Made by a program: the position numbers and the translations under genes. From the NCBI RefSeq assembly GCF_026212465.1, contig NC_080061.1:19224002-19288001 (forward strand): 64,000 bases of DNA, in the 5' to 3' direction. How positions within the stretch are numbered: position 1 is the stretch's first letter; the number at the start of each line of letters is the position of its first letter. The stretch is from Amaranthus tricolor (taxonomy: Eukaryota > Streptophyta > Magnoliopsida > Caryophyllales > Amaranthaceae). Positions 1-11,461 of the stretch are shown piece after piece. The notes under the pieces are model-generated. The model made no database searches. It saw only the letters and a program-made list of their open reading frames with translations, and was not told where the DNA came from.

Positions 1-493
1 CGAAAGAGATTGAGAAAAATTAACACGAAATATTTTGTTCAAAAATTACCAATTAACTTATAATATTTTCTTGTGCAACTCTTTAATTTTATCTTTAAAG
101 AATTTATCCTTGTAAATGGTTTTTGAGAGAATTGTTGTAACTAGACTTGGGTAAGTCTAGGGGAGAATTAGGAAGCTTCTAGTGAAGCTAGAGAAGAGAA
201 TAGCTTTGAGAGAAAGCTTCTAGTGAAGGTAGAGAAGAGAATAGCTTTGAGTAAAGCTAAGAGAGAAGCTTCGAGTGAAGCAAGAGAAAGAGAAAGAGAA
301 AGAGAAGTTGGCCTAGTAAGAGAAGCTTCGAGTGAAGCAAGTTGTTTTATGTAATTGTGTTGTCTCTTTTACTTTTTTCGCATTAAGTTTAAGTTTTAAC
401 TCTTCAATTTAATTCCGCAACAGCAGAGCTAAAATACTTAAACTTATTAAAACAACAATTCACCCCCTCTTGTTGTCGTTCCCATCTCTAACA
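1..493 (+). mobile_element. 3' part of a Ty1-copia-type LTR, truncated by the window edge
   Basis: The stretch looks like the R/U5 part of a long copia LTR read on the plus strand. It is AT-rich, has a purine-rich middle, and ends with a C-rich run just before a CTCTAACA end, the layout seen at the ends of SIRE/Tork LTRs. Between about 173 and 345 a short module with AAGCTTC(T/G)AGTGAAG is repeated four times (starts near 173, 214, 266 and 323). No primer-binding site or gag follows; satellite DNA begins directly after it. It is therefore a solo or truncated LTR. The family assignment is by general look only. Confidence 0.4.
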
Positions 494-2410
494 CTGTCTA
501 CACATATGACTATTGTTTTAAATTCTAAACATTTCAACACAATAATAAATACCAAATACTATTGTGTGCAAAGTTTCGTGCCAAACAAATCGAGTTTAAA
601 CCACTTTATGCGAGAAATTGCCAAAAACGCTTAAAAAACCTTAAAAACGCAACTTAGAACGTAATTTCAATCATATGACTATTGTTTTTGATTCTAACCA
701 TTTCAACCAAATAATATATACCAAATAGTTTTGTGTCCCACATTTCGTGCGAAACAAACCAAGTTTGAACCATTTTATGCGAGAAAGTGTCAAAAAAATT
801 CAAAAAACATTAAAAACGCAACTTAGCACATAATTATAAGTACATGACTATTGTTTTCAAGTCTAACCATTTCAACACAATAATATAAACTAAATAGTGT
901 TGTGTGCCATGTTTCGTGCAAAACAAACCAACTTTGAACTACTTTATTCGTGAAAGTGCCAAAAAAGCTTAATAAACCTTAAAAACACAACTTAGCACGT
1001 AATTTCAAACATATGACTATTGAATTAAATTCTAAATATTTCAACACAATAATAAATACCAAATAGTGTTGTGTGCAAAGTTTCGTTCCAAATAAATCAA
1101 GTTTGAACCACATTTTATGCGAGAAAGTGCCAAAAACGCTTAAAAAACCTTTAAAACGCAACTTAGCACGAAATTTCAAGCATATGACTATTGTTTTCGA
1201 TTCTAACCATTCCAACACAATTATATCTATAAACATAGTGTTGTTTGCCAAGTTTCATGGCAATCAAGCCAAGTTTGAACCATTGTGTGCAAGAAAATGC
1301 CAAAAACGCTTAAAATACCATAAAAACGCAACTTAGCACATAATTTCAAGCATATGATTATTTTTTTTTATTCTAACCATTTGAACACAATAATATATAC
1401 AAAAATAGTGTTGTGTGCCAAGTTTCGTGTCACGCAAACCAAGTTTGAACCACTTTATGTGAAAAAGTGTTCAAAAATGCTTTAAAAACCTTACAAAAGC
1501 AACTTACCACTTAATTTCAAGCATGTGACTATTGTTTTACGATTCTAACCATTTCAGCAAAATAATGTATACCGAATAGTATTGTGTGCATGTTTGTTGC
1601 CAAACAAACCAATTTTGAACTACTTTATGCGAGAAAGTGCCAAAAATGCTTAAAATACCATAAAAACGCAACTTAGCACGTAATTTCAAGTACATGACTA
1701 TTATTTTCGAGTCTAACCATTTCAACACAATAATATAAACTAAATAGCATTGGGTGCCATGTTTCGTGCAACACAAACCAAGTTTGAATTAATTTATTCG
1801 AGAAAGTGACCAAAAAGGCTTTAAAAACCTTTAAAACGCAACTTAGCACTTAATTTCAAGCATATGTATTCTAAACATTTCAACACAATAATAAACACCA
1901 AATAGTGTTGTGTGTAGAGTTTCGTGCGATACAAATTGAGTTTGAACAATTTTATGCGAGAAAGTGCCAAAAACGATAAACAAATCTTAAAAACGCAACT
2001 TAGCTCGTAATTTCAAGCTTATGACTATTTTTTTCGATTCTAACCATTCCAAAACAATAATATCTACAAACAACTGTTGTGTGCCAAGTATCCTGGCAAT
2101 CAAACCAAGTTTGAACCACTTTACGCGAGAAAGTGCCAAAAAACCTTCAAAACCTTAAAAAAAGATACTTAGCACGTAATTTCAAGAATGTGACTATTGT
2201 TTTCGATTCTAACCATTTCGACACAATAATATATAACAATTATTCTTCTATGCAAGTTTCGTGCCAAACAAACAAAGTTTGAACCACTTTATGTGAAAAA
2301 GTGCCAAAATGCTTAAAAAACCTTTAAAAAGCAACTTAGCACGTAATTTCAAGCACATGACTATTGTTTTTCGATTCTAAACATTTCAACACAAGAATAT
2401 GAACATATGA
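494..2410. repeat. 169-170 bp satellite array, block A (about 11-12 monomers)
   Basis: Tandem monomers recur at a regular spacing. The landmark CATATGACTATTG or a variant starts near 503, 672, 842, 1011, 1181, 1351, 1522, 1691, 1861, 2018, 2187 and 2354. Each unit also carries CAACACAATAATATA, TTTCGTGC, AACAAACCAAGTTTGAAC, GAGAAAGTGCCAAAAACGC and GCAACTTAGCACGTAATTTC. Monomers differ by point changes and small indels, so the array is old. Small open frames inside it are chance products. The length is close to one nucleosome repeat, common for plant satellites. The same monomer occurs in four other blocks in this window. Confidence 0.93.
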
Positions 2411-2492
2411 AAGGGAACATGTTTAAAAATATCAATCCAACAACTATACGCTGTGTGATTTTCGAACCATTGTTTTGGTACATCCAAAGAAT

Positions 2493-3100
2493 TTAGAGGT
2501 TAGGGAATGGTAGGGTTACTGGTTCAGTCATTAGGGTTTTGGATGATTCACCTTTTTCTGATTTTGTAGTAGATTTGTTCATCCTTCTTTTGGGTGCCAT
2601 GGAAATGGTTTTTGAAAGCTCGAAAATGAAAGATGAAAGAGACGGTTGAGAGAGTAAAACAGAAAGTGTAGGGGTGAGGGAACAAAGAATGTGTTTCACT
2701 CACTATAAAAGGAGTATAGTACAATGCATTTGTACTTCCATAAGTATTGATAGGACAACTTAGGAAAAAGGCAAAAATTAATTTTGAGAGAAATTTTGAT
2801 CAGTGTGATGTGTGTGAATGATGTGAAGAAATGTATAAGGAGTGTAATAATGTGATTAATTGGATTTGAACAAAAATAATGAACAAGACCTTAATGCATG
2901 GTTGACATCCAAAATGTAAATCAAGCAAACATCTTTAGTTTTAAGATAATTAAATATCCTTTATTGATCAAAGGTACTTAATTATAAATCCCATTTATGT
3001 ATATTTATATAAAATAAATAATTTTTAAGAAAATGAAATTAAATTTTCAACCCTCAAACACATGCATAAACACACATATATAATCACAAATCATATAAAT
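2493..3100 (-). other. Region after copia pol with a short possible env-like or extra ORF
   Basis: Downstream of the purine tracts about 600 bp are AT-rich. On the minus strand an ATG near 2600 opens a 34-residue frame (MAPKRRMNKSTTKSEKGESS...) that ends at 2493. A basic start of this kind in this position recalls the extra ORF of SIRE-type elements. It is too short and lacks any recognisable domain, so this is a weak suggestion. Nothing else is seen in this stretch. Confidence 0.25.
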
Positions 3101-3109
3101 AATTTATAA

Positions 3110-3200
3110 TGCTCCCCCTTAATACATAAATGGTATTAAGTAACAATCAACATTTACTATTAAACCATTGTACTGTTATATCATAACCCCCCCTTAATTC
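3110..3200 (-). other. Two polypurine tracts after copia pol
   Basis: On the minus strand, directly after the pol stop near 3200, the sequence has AATTAAGGGGGGGTTATG (about 3187-3200) and then ATTAAGGGGGAGCATT (about 3110-3125). Polypurine tracts prime plus-strand synthesis in LTR retrotransposons. Two tracts with an ORF beyond them suit SIRE-type elements, which often carry a region between pol and the 3' LTR. Confidence 0.5.
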
Positions 3201-4520
3201 ATGCAACATCATTTAACATGTCAAGTTCCATACGTATATAAGCAAAACGATCATGAGTTAAAGGTTTTGTAAATATGTCCGCTAACTGATTTTCTGTAGA
3301 TATAAAGGATAGAGAGATATGACCTTTTTCAACGTGATCTCTTATAAAATGGTGTCAAACCTCTATGTGTTTTGTACGTGAATGTTGTACAAGATTCTTG
3401 GTGATACAAATTGCACTTGTGTTATCACATTTTATTGGTATACCTTTGAGATTAACTCCAAGATCTCGACGTTGTATTGCAATCCATAAAATTTGAGAAC
3501 AGCATGCACCTGTAGCTATGTATTCAGCTTCAGCTGTACATAAAGCAACTGAATTTTGCTTTTTAGAATACCACGAGATTAAAGAATTTCCCAAAAATTG
3601 ACATGATCCTGAAGTGCTTTTTCTATCAACCTTCTAGCCAGCATAGTCAGCATCTGAAAAACCAATCAAACTAGAATTTCCACAACTAGGGTACCATAGA
3701 CCGAAGTCTTTATTCCCATGAAAATATCTAAAGATTCTCTTAACTGCTGTCAAGTGAGATTCTTTTGGGTTAGCTTGAAAACAAGAACATAAGAAAACAC
3801 TAAACATAATGTCAGGACGACTAGCAGTCAAATACAATAAAGAACCAATCATGCCTCTATAAGTCTTTTGATCAACACTCTTACCGTTTATGTCTTGATC
3901 TAGACTTAGTGTTGCACTCATAGGCGTATTAGCATCTTTACATTAATCCATATTGTACTTCTTTAGCAAATCTCTAACATATTTACTTTGACAAATAAAT
4001 ATGCCATTTTTTTTTTGCTTTATTTGTAGTTCAAGAAAGAATGTTAAGTCTCCCATTATGCTCATTTCAAATTCCTTGCACATAATCTCAGAAAATTCCT
4101 TGCACAAAGAATCGTGAGCAGCTCCAAATATTATATCATTAACATATACTTGAACAACAAGAATATCTTTTCCTTTAGTTTTAATGAAAAGAGTTTTATC
4201 ATTTTTTCCTCGTTGAAAATCATTTTCAAGTAAATGTGAGCTAAATCTGTCATACCAAGCTCTTTGAACTTGTTTCAAGCCATGTAGTGCTTTTTTTAGT
4301 TTAAACACATGATTAGGTAGATCAGAACTTTCAAAGCCAGGTGGTTGTTTAACATAACTTCCTCTTGTAAGTAACCATTTAAGAAAGCACATTTAACATC
4401 CATTTGATATAGTTTAATACGGATAGATTCTAACCTTGCAACTGGACCGAAAGTCTCATCATAATCGATACCTTCTCTTGATTATAACCTTGAGCTACCA
4501 GCCTTGCTTTATTCCTTACA
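3200..4520 (-). pseudogene. copia reverse transcriptase and RNase H remnant
   Basis: The 4392-3943 frame holds [27 protein letters not shown] and DLTFFLELQIKQ, all typical of copia reverse transcriptase. The catalytic YVDD box reads YVND (VYVNDIIFG), so the first catalytic Asp is replaced by Asn and the enzyme would be inactive even with the frame restored. RNase H follows in 3921-3634 (ASRPDIMFSV, DADYAG) and 3594-3355 (AEAEYIA, DNTSAI). A stop at 3353-3355 precedes a readable C-terminal tail ([12 protein letters not shown]) down to about 3200. The linker at 5045-4680 joins integrase to this domain. Confidence 0.85.
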
Positions 4521-5045
4521 ATGTCTCCATCCTCATTGAGTTTATTGCGAAAGACCCGTGTAGTTCCAATAAAAGTACAATTTGGAGGCCTTTCAACTAG
4601 ATCCCAAACTTTGTTTCTTTCGAATTCATTTAATTCATTTTGTATAGCAATGATCCACTCTGGTTCTTGTATAGCTTCTTTAACATCCTTTTGGTTCTAC
4701 AAGAGAAACAAAAGCAGAAAACGCACATAAATTTTTAAGAGAGGATCGAGTTTGCATACCTTTGTTTGGATCACTTATGATGTATTCTAGAGGATGTTGA
4801 GATGACATTCTTCGTAACATGGATGGTGTGTAATCATTCAAAGAACTTGTACCTACTTCATTTGAGGAGTTTCTAATTGGTGTATCCAAAGTAGTATGTT
4901 CAGGAACTGTTTCAAGATCAGGCTGTAAGTCTTCAATGTTTACAACCAGTTTTCCATCAATCTCATCAAGACTTTGTATGGTATCCTCCATGTTCTTCTT
5001 TTTAACTTCACTAATATTATTGGCATCCAATTCATCATCACTCAT
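4521..5045 (-). pseudogene. copia pol linker and start of reverse transcriptase
   Basis: The 5045-4680 minus-strand frame is an acidic, Ser-rich spacer typical of the region between integrase and reverse transcriptase in copia polyproteins. It contains HPLEYIISDPNKGMQTRSSL, a well-known pre-RT motif of this superfamily. Beyond a stop, about 4670-4520 still encodes the RT start (an EWIIAIQNELNEFE-like run on the minus strand). The reading frame is broken by a stop and at least one shift. Confidence 0.65.
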
Positions 5046-5084
5046 ATCATCAAATAATTTATTAAGGTTTAACTCTTTAAATCC

Positions 5085-5649
5085 TTAGCTTAGTATTCCA
5101 TTGTCCGATTCATCAAATACCACATGTATACTTTCCTCAACCATACTTGTACGTTTGTTTAGAACTCTATAAGCTTTACTATATAAGGAGTATCCAAGGA
5201 ATATACCTTCATCACTTCTAGCATCAAATTTACCTAGATTATCTTTACCATTATTATGAATAAACCATTTGCAACCAAATGGTCTAAGGTATATTCGGTT
5301 TTCTTCCTTTGAATAACTCATAGGAGGTTTTCTTAAGTATGGGTCTAATGAGGCATCCATTTAAGACATAATTTGCTGTGTTAACAGCCTCGGCCCAATA
5401 ATGTTTAGCTAATCCATTTTCAATAAGCATTTTCCTAGTCATTTCTTCTAAGGTTTGATTTTTCCTTTCAACCACGCCATTTTGTTGGGGTGTCCTAGGA
5501 CCTGAAAAGTTATGGGTTATACCGTATTTTTCACAAAAGGAATCAAAGCCTAACTGATCAAACTCTCTCCCATGGTCACTTCTAATCGAGACTATTGGAA
5601 GATTCAGCTGAGCTTGCATTTCTATACAACGTCTTGAGAAACTTTTCAA
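5085..5649 (-). pseudogene. copia integrase catalytic core remnant
   Basis: The 5649-5284 frame carries IRSDHGREF (second catalytic Asp) and PRTPQQNGVVERKNQTL (catalytic Glu), both hallmarks of the copia DDE integrase. The overlapping 5360-5085 frame carries the next part (RPFGCKWFIHNN, GIFLGYS, KAYRVLNKRT), separated by a frameshift. Integrase would join the cDNA to the chromosome. The region upstream (5650-5700) is also shifted and contains stops. Confidence 0.8.
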
Positions 5650-6370
5650 GGCCTCACTTTTATCCTTTAAAAATCAACTCACGTAAATCTAGAATAATCA
5701 TCAACTGTAACTAGAATGTAAGATTTACCTCGTATGCTCCGTACACGCATTGGTCCACATAAATCAATATGTAAAAGTTCACATGGTCTCGATGTACTTA
5801 CCATTTTCTTCGGTTTGAATTAACTTCTTACTTGTTTTCCTCTAATGCATGCGTCACATGTAGGACTGTGTTTATAGTCAAGAGCTGGAAGTCCCTTAAC
5901 TAGATCTTTACTTACCAACACATGCATGGTATGAGTATTGATTTGATCAAGACGTCTATGCCATAGTTTTTGGATCATCTGTCATAGCCTTCAAGCACTT
6001 GAAATTTTGAGCTGCAATTTCGTTAGTATTCAAGGCACAAACATTATCATGTCTAAGGGTGGTAATAAATGTATCTCCGGTGTTAGGATTTTTAACAACA
6101 CATTTTTCTTTATCAAGGATTACTTGATTACCTTTATCACAAAGTTGAGTCACACTTAACAAGTTAAATTTTAGACCTTCAACTAAATAAACATTATGAA
6201 TAGTTTTAGACGGATTCTTACCAACTTTGCCAACACCTAAAATTTTATATTTACCTTTATCTCCTAAGGTGATCGAGTCATTGCGTCTTTCTTTAATTTC
6301 AGAAAATAAAGAAACTTTACCACTCATATGTCTCAAACATCCACTATCTAATATCCACTTTTGCTTTTCC
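5650..6370 (-). pseudogene. copia protease and integrase N-terminal (GAG-pre-integrase) remnant
   Basis: An aspartic-protease active-site motif WILDSGC is readable on the minus strand near 6345-6365, in frame with the following 126-residue stretch (6336-5956). That stretch contains LKFNLLSVTQLCDKG, a hallmark of the copia protease/GAG-pre-integrase junction. Further on, an HX..HX..CX2C zinc-binding region (ending CDACIRGKQ) lies at about 5850-5960. DLCGPMRVRS, the start of the integrase core, follows near 5740-5780. Frameshifts and stops separate the parts. Confidence 0.7.
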
Positions 6371-6532
6371 TACAAAACAAAAAAATAACCTTTCTCAACC
6401 TTACTTGGCTATCCAAGTAACAAATTTGGGACCACATTCAGGGTAAACAATGTTAGGTGGTCTTGTCCCTTTACGAACCCATATTTGCTTTATCTGTCCA
6501 CGTAATTCAAGAGGGAAGGAATTCTTAATGAT

Positions 6533-7890
6533 TTAGTTGTCCTTACATCTGTACGGACATGCAAACTTAATATGTCCTTCTTTGCAACAAAAGGTGCAAG
6601 TAGGTGTACGTCTATATTTGTATGCACTTTTCACAAATGTGATCTTACTCTTATAGTTATGTGTAACATTGATATAACCTATACCACGTTTATCATTGAG
6701 TCCCTTTTGGCGTGTAAGCATTTTAGTGAATTTAGATTCGGATTCATTTAACTTTATTAATGCTTATAAATTATTCTCAGACTCATGTCTCAGAGTCTTG
6801 AGCTTGGACTCAAGATCATTGTTTTCATTCTTAAGATCAATAAGCTATTCAGTCTGACTGAGATTTTGTTCTTTCAAGAGTTTGACAGTCTTTTCAAATT
6901 TTACTGTTTCAGCCTTTAGCAATTCATTTTTCTTTATAAGTTCTTCACAGTCTTCAGCATAGTGACGTATTTTATTTTCCAAAATATCTTTCTCATCTTT
7001 AAGATCTTTTCAATTTGAAACATATCAAGAAGAGCTTTAACTAATTCATCTTTAGAGCATGTGTTAAGAAACTCTCTTACCTCTTTATAGTTTTGATCTA
7101 TATCATCATCATTATCATCATTAGCCATACGACATAAGTGAGCTTAACAATCTTCACTTTCAGGTTCAGATGATCCTTCGGAATCACTCCATGTAGCAAT
7201 CATTGCTTGTTTCTTCTTGGTTTTCTTGTAGGATTCCCTTTTCTTCTTAGGGCACTCCTTCACGAGATGATCTGTAGATCTACACTCAAAGCAAGCAAGT
7301 TTGTTAGTTTTAAAATTTGAATAGAGTTTGAAGATTTACCTTTATTTCTAGATTTAAATTTATTAAATCTTTTGCGTATCTTTATGATTCCTTCTAGACC
7401 TTTTGTGATCAAAGCAAATGGATCTTCCTCAATATCACTTTCTTCATCATCTCTTGATGATTCATGATGTTTCTTTGCCTTTAGAGCATGATTCTTCATG
7501 GAAGGTATTACATCACTTTCTCCTCCATCATGTAGGGCAAGTTCATGAGTTGTGAGTTTTCCAAGTAGATCTCAAGTGATAGAACTCTCAAGTCTTGAGC
7601 TTCTTCAATGGTGGTGACTTTTGGACCCCGTTTGGATCTTGGAAGACACATCAAAATCTTCTAGACTTTTTCTGCATTAGTAAAAGTTTTTCCAAGAGAA
7701 TTCAAACTGTTAGTAATCAATGTAAAACGAGTAAACATTTCATAAATTCTCGTCCTTTTTCATCTTGAACATTTCGTATTGATGCATGAGGATGTTGATC
7801 TTAGTTTCATTTACTAGACTTGTTCCTTCGTATGTCACAACCAACTTACAGCATATTTCCTTATCACTTGTGCATGAAGAAACTCTATTG
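6533..7890 (-). pseudogene. copia gag remnant with two CCHC zinc knuckles
   Basis: The gag region is broken into several frames. A first CX2CX4HX4C knuckle (CFECRSTDHLVKEC) is readable on the minus strand at about 7250-7292. It is followed by a lysine-rich run and an acidic Ser/Glu stretch ending in CRMAND, which is typical of SIRE/Tork gags. A coiled-coil-like Glu/Lys region follows. A second knuckle (CTFCCKEGHIKFAC) lies at about 6549-6590. Gag would form the cytoplasmic particle and bind RNA. Several stops and shifts make it non-functional. The N-terminal part near 7500-7890 is too decayed to place precisely. Confidence 0.65.
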
Positions 7891-7892
7891 AA

Positions 7893-7902
7893 CTCGATAC
7901 CA
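7893..7902 (-). other. Primer-binding site (initiator Met tRNA type) of the copia element
   Basis: The minus strand reads TTGGTATCGAG two bases after the LTR end. This is one change away from the usual plant TTGGTATCAGAG, complementary to the 3' end of initiator methionine tRNA. It marks the start of the internal region. Confidence 0.6.
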
Positions 7903-7904
7903 AT

Positions 7905-9404
7905 TGAAAGTTGACAGGAGGTCGAATACTCTCTAGAGGGGGGGTGAATAAAGAGTATGGGCATTCATAATTTTTGTCTGAAAACTTATCTCAAGAGTTT
8001 GAGGAGTCTTTCAAAACTGTTTTCTGGATAAGTTTTGAGTCAATTCGTAAAACAATGACGTATATGCGGAAAATAAAATTTAAAGAATAACACACGATAT
8101 GTTAACGAGGTTCGGTTCTAAAAAACCTACTCCCCGCCTATGGGTTCTCTTTCAACCCGTAGGATTTCAACGCCTTTTATTAATCTGACTTTAATACAAA
8201 CACGAAGATCTCACTATCTTCTCACACCACGTTTTTCCCTTTGAAGAACCGTATTACAAGTCCCTTTAATAAAAGTAAACCCCAATCTCTCAATAGAGAT
8301 TACTAGTTGAACACTTTGAAAACTATTCTAAGTTAGGCTTATTAAACTATGAAAATAATCTAACTCTTTTTTAACACTTAACCCTATTACAAATTATAAG
8401 AGCTAGATGAACTAAGAATTACAACTCTGTGAGAATACTAGATCTTATTACAAGAAGAGAGAATATTATAAGAAGTGTTGCATCCTTAATTCTGAAATGA
8501 AGCCTTGTATTTATAGATGTTACGCCTCAACATCTCCTTGAAGAGCAAGAAAGCTTCATTCATTAATTTTTTGAACTGGATATTCGGTGCCAGTCTTCAA
8601 GACCTTGAGCTTTGTCTCAAACTGACGTGTACTGATAGCTTATATAATTTCGTCATTGTGTGCTGTATTTGTTTTTAATAAGCAATGCTAAGCTGCCACG
8701 TTCGTACTCATATAAGATAATGAAAACTAAGCAAAACCAGATTAAATAACGTGTAAACACTTATTCAAATTAATTCCTATACTTAATATTAATTAAAATA
8801 GTCATTTCCTATTTTTAGTATCAATTTAAATTACCATCTTACTTATATGAAACTCTTTAATTAGCTTAACAACTAATTTAAATTCAAATATAACCGTGTA
8901 CTATAATTAACAAAATATGTGTACCTTGTACTTTAACATTTAATAATTCAAATATCTTAAACATATATTTATAATTCTAATTCATATATAAAATATCGAA
9001 CCGTTTAAGATAAGATGTGTTATAACATATTCAAACTTAATTTCAAATATTATCAAAGTAAATTTTAATGAACCTTGACCTATTAAAATATTTCAAAGTT
9101 AATTTAATGAACCTTAACCTATTAAAATATTTTTTCAAATATATTTACGAAACTAAAATTATTATAAACATAATTATCTTCAAGACATTGAAACATATTT
9201 CAAGACTGATAAATTTAACATTAACATAAACTTTAGTTATTTAAGCATATTCTAATAATTCGGACTTAAACATATATCAATTATTAAATTCATATCCAAT
9301 ATGATTTTAGACTAACTTAAACAACTAAATGTAATTACTTAATTTTTTTGTTTAATCAATATCTGTTTTGAATTATCATCATTTAAGAGAGTTGAGTCTT
9401 CACA
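7905..9404 (-). repeat. 5' LTR of the copia element
   Basis: Read on the minus strand the LTR would start TGTGAAGACTC at 9404 and end CTTTCA at 7905, immediately before the primer-binding site, giving about 1.5 kb. A TATA box (CTATAAATA) lies at 8508-8516 on the minus strand. Downstream is a poly-T/A leader and a C-rich run ahead of the 3' end, as in SIRE-type LTRs. The 5' boundary is inferred from the TG...CA rule and from the switch to satellite DNA at 9405. It is not confirmed by a second LTR copy. Confidence 0.55.
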
Positions 9405-10075
9405 TATGACTATTGTTTTCGATTCTAACCACTTCAACACAATAATATATACCAAATACTGTTGTGTGTCAAGTTTCATGCTAAACAAACCAAATTTGAA
9501 CTACTTTATTCAAGAAAGTCACAAAAAAGCTGAAAAAACCTTAAAAACGCAACTTAACACGTAATTTAAAGAATGTAACTATTGTTTTTCAGTCTAGCCA
9601 TTTCAAAACAATAATATAAACTAAATAGTGTTGTGAGCCAAGTTTCGTCCACACAAACGAAGTTTTAACAACTTTATATTAGAAAGTGAAAAAAATGTTA
9701 AAAATCCTTTAAAAAGCAACTTAGCATGTAATTTCAAGCATATGACTATTGTTTTCGAGTCTAACCATTTCAACACAATAATATAAACTAAATAGTGTTG
9801 TGTGCTGAGTTTCCTGCGAAACAAACCAAGTTTGAACCACTTTATGCGAGAAAGTGCCTGAAACACTTAAAAAAACCCTTAAAAAAGCAACTTAGCAAAT
9901 AATTTCAAGAAAATGACTATTAATTTGGAGTCTAACCATTGCCACACAATAATATAAACTAAATAGTGTTGTATACCGAGTTTCGTGCAAAACAAACCAA
10001 GTTTGAACCACTTTATGCGAGAAAGTGCCAAAAACACCTAAAAAACCTTTAAAAAGCAACGTAGCACGTAAATTA
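9405..10075. repeat. 170-bp satellite, block B (about 4 monomers)
   Basis: Four monomers of the same family as block A, in the same orientation. The CATATGACTATTG landmark or variants lie near 9405, 9570, 9738 and 9910, and a last unit ends in GCAACGTAGCACGTAA at about 10067. It starts exactly at the inferred copia LTR boundary and ends where a different LTR piece begins. Confidence 0.9.
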
Positions 10076-10428
10076 TAGCCCTCTCACATTATGTCTGTTT
10101 ATGGTAAATGGTTCTATGAGTGATGTATCCTATTTATAGGCCAGAACCACTCATTCGAGCGATTGGTCGCGCTCACTTCTAACTTCATCCTTTTGTTGAT
10201 TTGATCTAGCAACACTTCAAGCCATGTCTTCACTCGTTCAAGGCATGGTTCCCACCTTAGTGAAGCTTTATTTGCCTCACGTTAAGCACCTCATCAATAG
10301 ATACAAACCTTAATCCGACACAACTCGACACATGTTTAATGTCTATCTCTAAAGTACAAGCTAAGGCATGTTCGATTAAGTGATTTAAGTCAACGTCATT
10401 GTTAAGTGTTTTGGCACTTGCACTAACA
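10075..10428 (-). mobile_element. Partial copia-type LTR (U3 with promoter), minus strand
   Basis: On the minus strand the piece starts TGTTAGTGCAAGTGCC at 10428 and includes a TATA box (CCTATAAATAGG) near 10130-10141. It then breaks off at the satellite boundary near 10075. TGTTAG is a plausible LTR start and a TATA box about 290 bp inside is normal for U3. No internal coding region or partner LTR is seen, so it is a fragment. About 200 bp of AT-rich sequence with no visible gene lie between it and the next element. Confidence 0.45.
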
Positions 10429-10644
10429 ATGTGAGTTTTTTTCGTAAGAAAATGTTGATTACCACTTGAAATTATTGATGATGAAAAGTTTGCGAAGAAA
10501 ACTACACATTTGAGGATAAAAGGTTCATTACCAAGTATATAACATATAAAACATTTTATAAAAATAAAAACTAAATATCATTTTCATTACCATCATTTAT
10601 ACTGATGGTACAAATACATGATCCCTTGATCTTATGGTTAGAGA

Positions 10645-10815
10645 CTGCAATACACGGACACGCCACTGAACCTGCGTGTTGCGTGTCGGACACGGACACG
10701 CGACGGACACGCGAAAATCCGTGTCCGACACGCCAAATGAAGTGTCCAATATTTTAATAATTTTTCGGACACGCGGACAGAGCAACGACACGGGAGGGAC
10801 ACGGCAAGGACACGG
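10645..10815 (+). repeat. Left terminal inverted repeat of the Pack-MULE-like element
   Basis: The arm pairs with 12050-12252 in inverted orientation. It is built largely of GACACG units with a conserved AT-rich core (AATGAAGTGTCCAATATTTT). Frames called here are by-products of the six-base periodicity. Confidence 0.75.
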
Positions 10816-11149
10816 GTTGGGGAATGGGGAGGGTGTTTGTGTTTGGGTTTTTTGTGGGTGTTTTTTGTTGGGTTTTTTGGGTGTGAGAGTTGCATTTTTG
10901 CGTGGGAGGAGGAAATGGGTGAGTGAGAAAGGAGAGAGTGAAGTGAAATACTAAAATGGAATAGGTGTGAAATGAAAAGGTTTGGTTTTTGCTTTCACAA
11001 ATTGTTACTAGGAGCTGTGAAGCACGGACACACCCCTAAACCTATTTATTTGGTTTTCTTTGATTTGGTTTGTATGACTATTTTTAAACACTCATGTTGT
11101 TTATTTGGTACTTATTTGCATTTTATTTGAGTTTTATGTTCTTAAAGTG

Positions 11150-11461
11150 TTTATTTACATATATCAAATGAAAGATTGTAAAATTATCTTTAATTTGATA
11201 TATTTATTATATTACCATTTTCGTGTCCCCGTGTCCGCCATTTTTTAGTTGGCGTTTTCCCATACCTGTGTCGTGTCCATGTCCGTGTCCGTTTTAGTGC
11301 AACCTAGGTCTAGGTTGCAATAAAACGGACACGGACACGACACGGGTACGGGAAAACGCCAACTTAAAAATGACGGACACGGGGACACGAAAATGATAAT
11401 ATAAAAAATATATCAAATTAAAGATAATTTTACAATCTTTCATTTGATATATGTAAATAAA
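11150..11461. repeat. Foldback (long inverted repeat) inside the Pack-MULE-like element
   Basis: The arms 11150-11307 and 11310-11461 are near-perfect reverse complements around the centre TGCAACCTAG-GT-CTAGGTTGCA. The arms carry the same GGACACGGACACG vocabulary as the outer TIRs but a different order, ending in AT-rich ATTTGATATATG. A transcript through it would form a hairpin of about 150 bp. It looks like two related element ends joined head to head, or a nested foldback MITE. Confidence 0.8.

Larger units (their letters stand above)
2411..9404 (-). mobile_element. Decayed Ty1-copia retrotransposon, SIRE-like, minus strand, 3' LTR missing
   Basis: On the minus strand the order is LTR (9404-7905), primer-binding site, gag with two zinc knuckles, protease, integrase, reverse transcriptase, RNase H, two purine tracts and a possible extra ORF. 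Integrase before reverse transcriptase is the Ty1-copia order. The large gag, long LTR and possible ORF after pol fit the SIRE/Maximus lineage. The coding region is broken by many stops and frameshifts. No second copy of the LTR is visible at the low-coordinate end, where satellite DNA takes over near 2410. Satellite monomers in the same orientation lie on both sides, so the element probably entered a satellite array and later lost its 3' end. Confidence 0.8.

Noticed and set aside
494..2410. Several 60-90 residue open frames on both strands, and an evenly spaced repeat that could suggest a CRISPR-like array
   Set aside because: The frames follow the satellite monomer and repeat with it. The repeat is a head-to-tail 170-bp tandem with no unique spacers, and the DNA is eukaryotic.
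10597..10954. Open frames of 64-92 residues rich in Arg, Val and Cys
   Set aside because: Produced by the GACACG hexamer repeats of the TIR; the same happens at 12021-12253.
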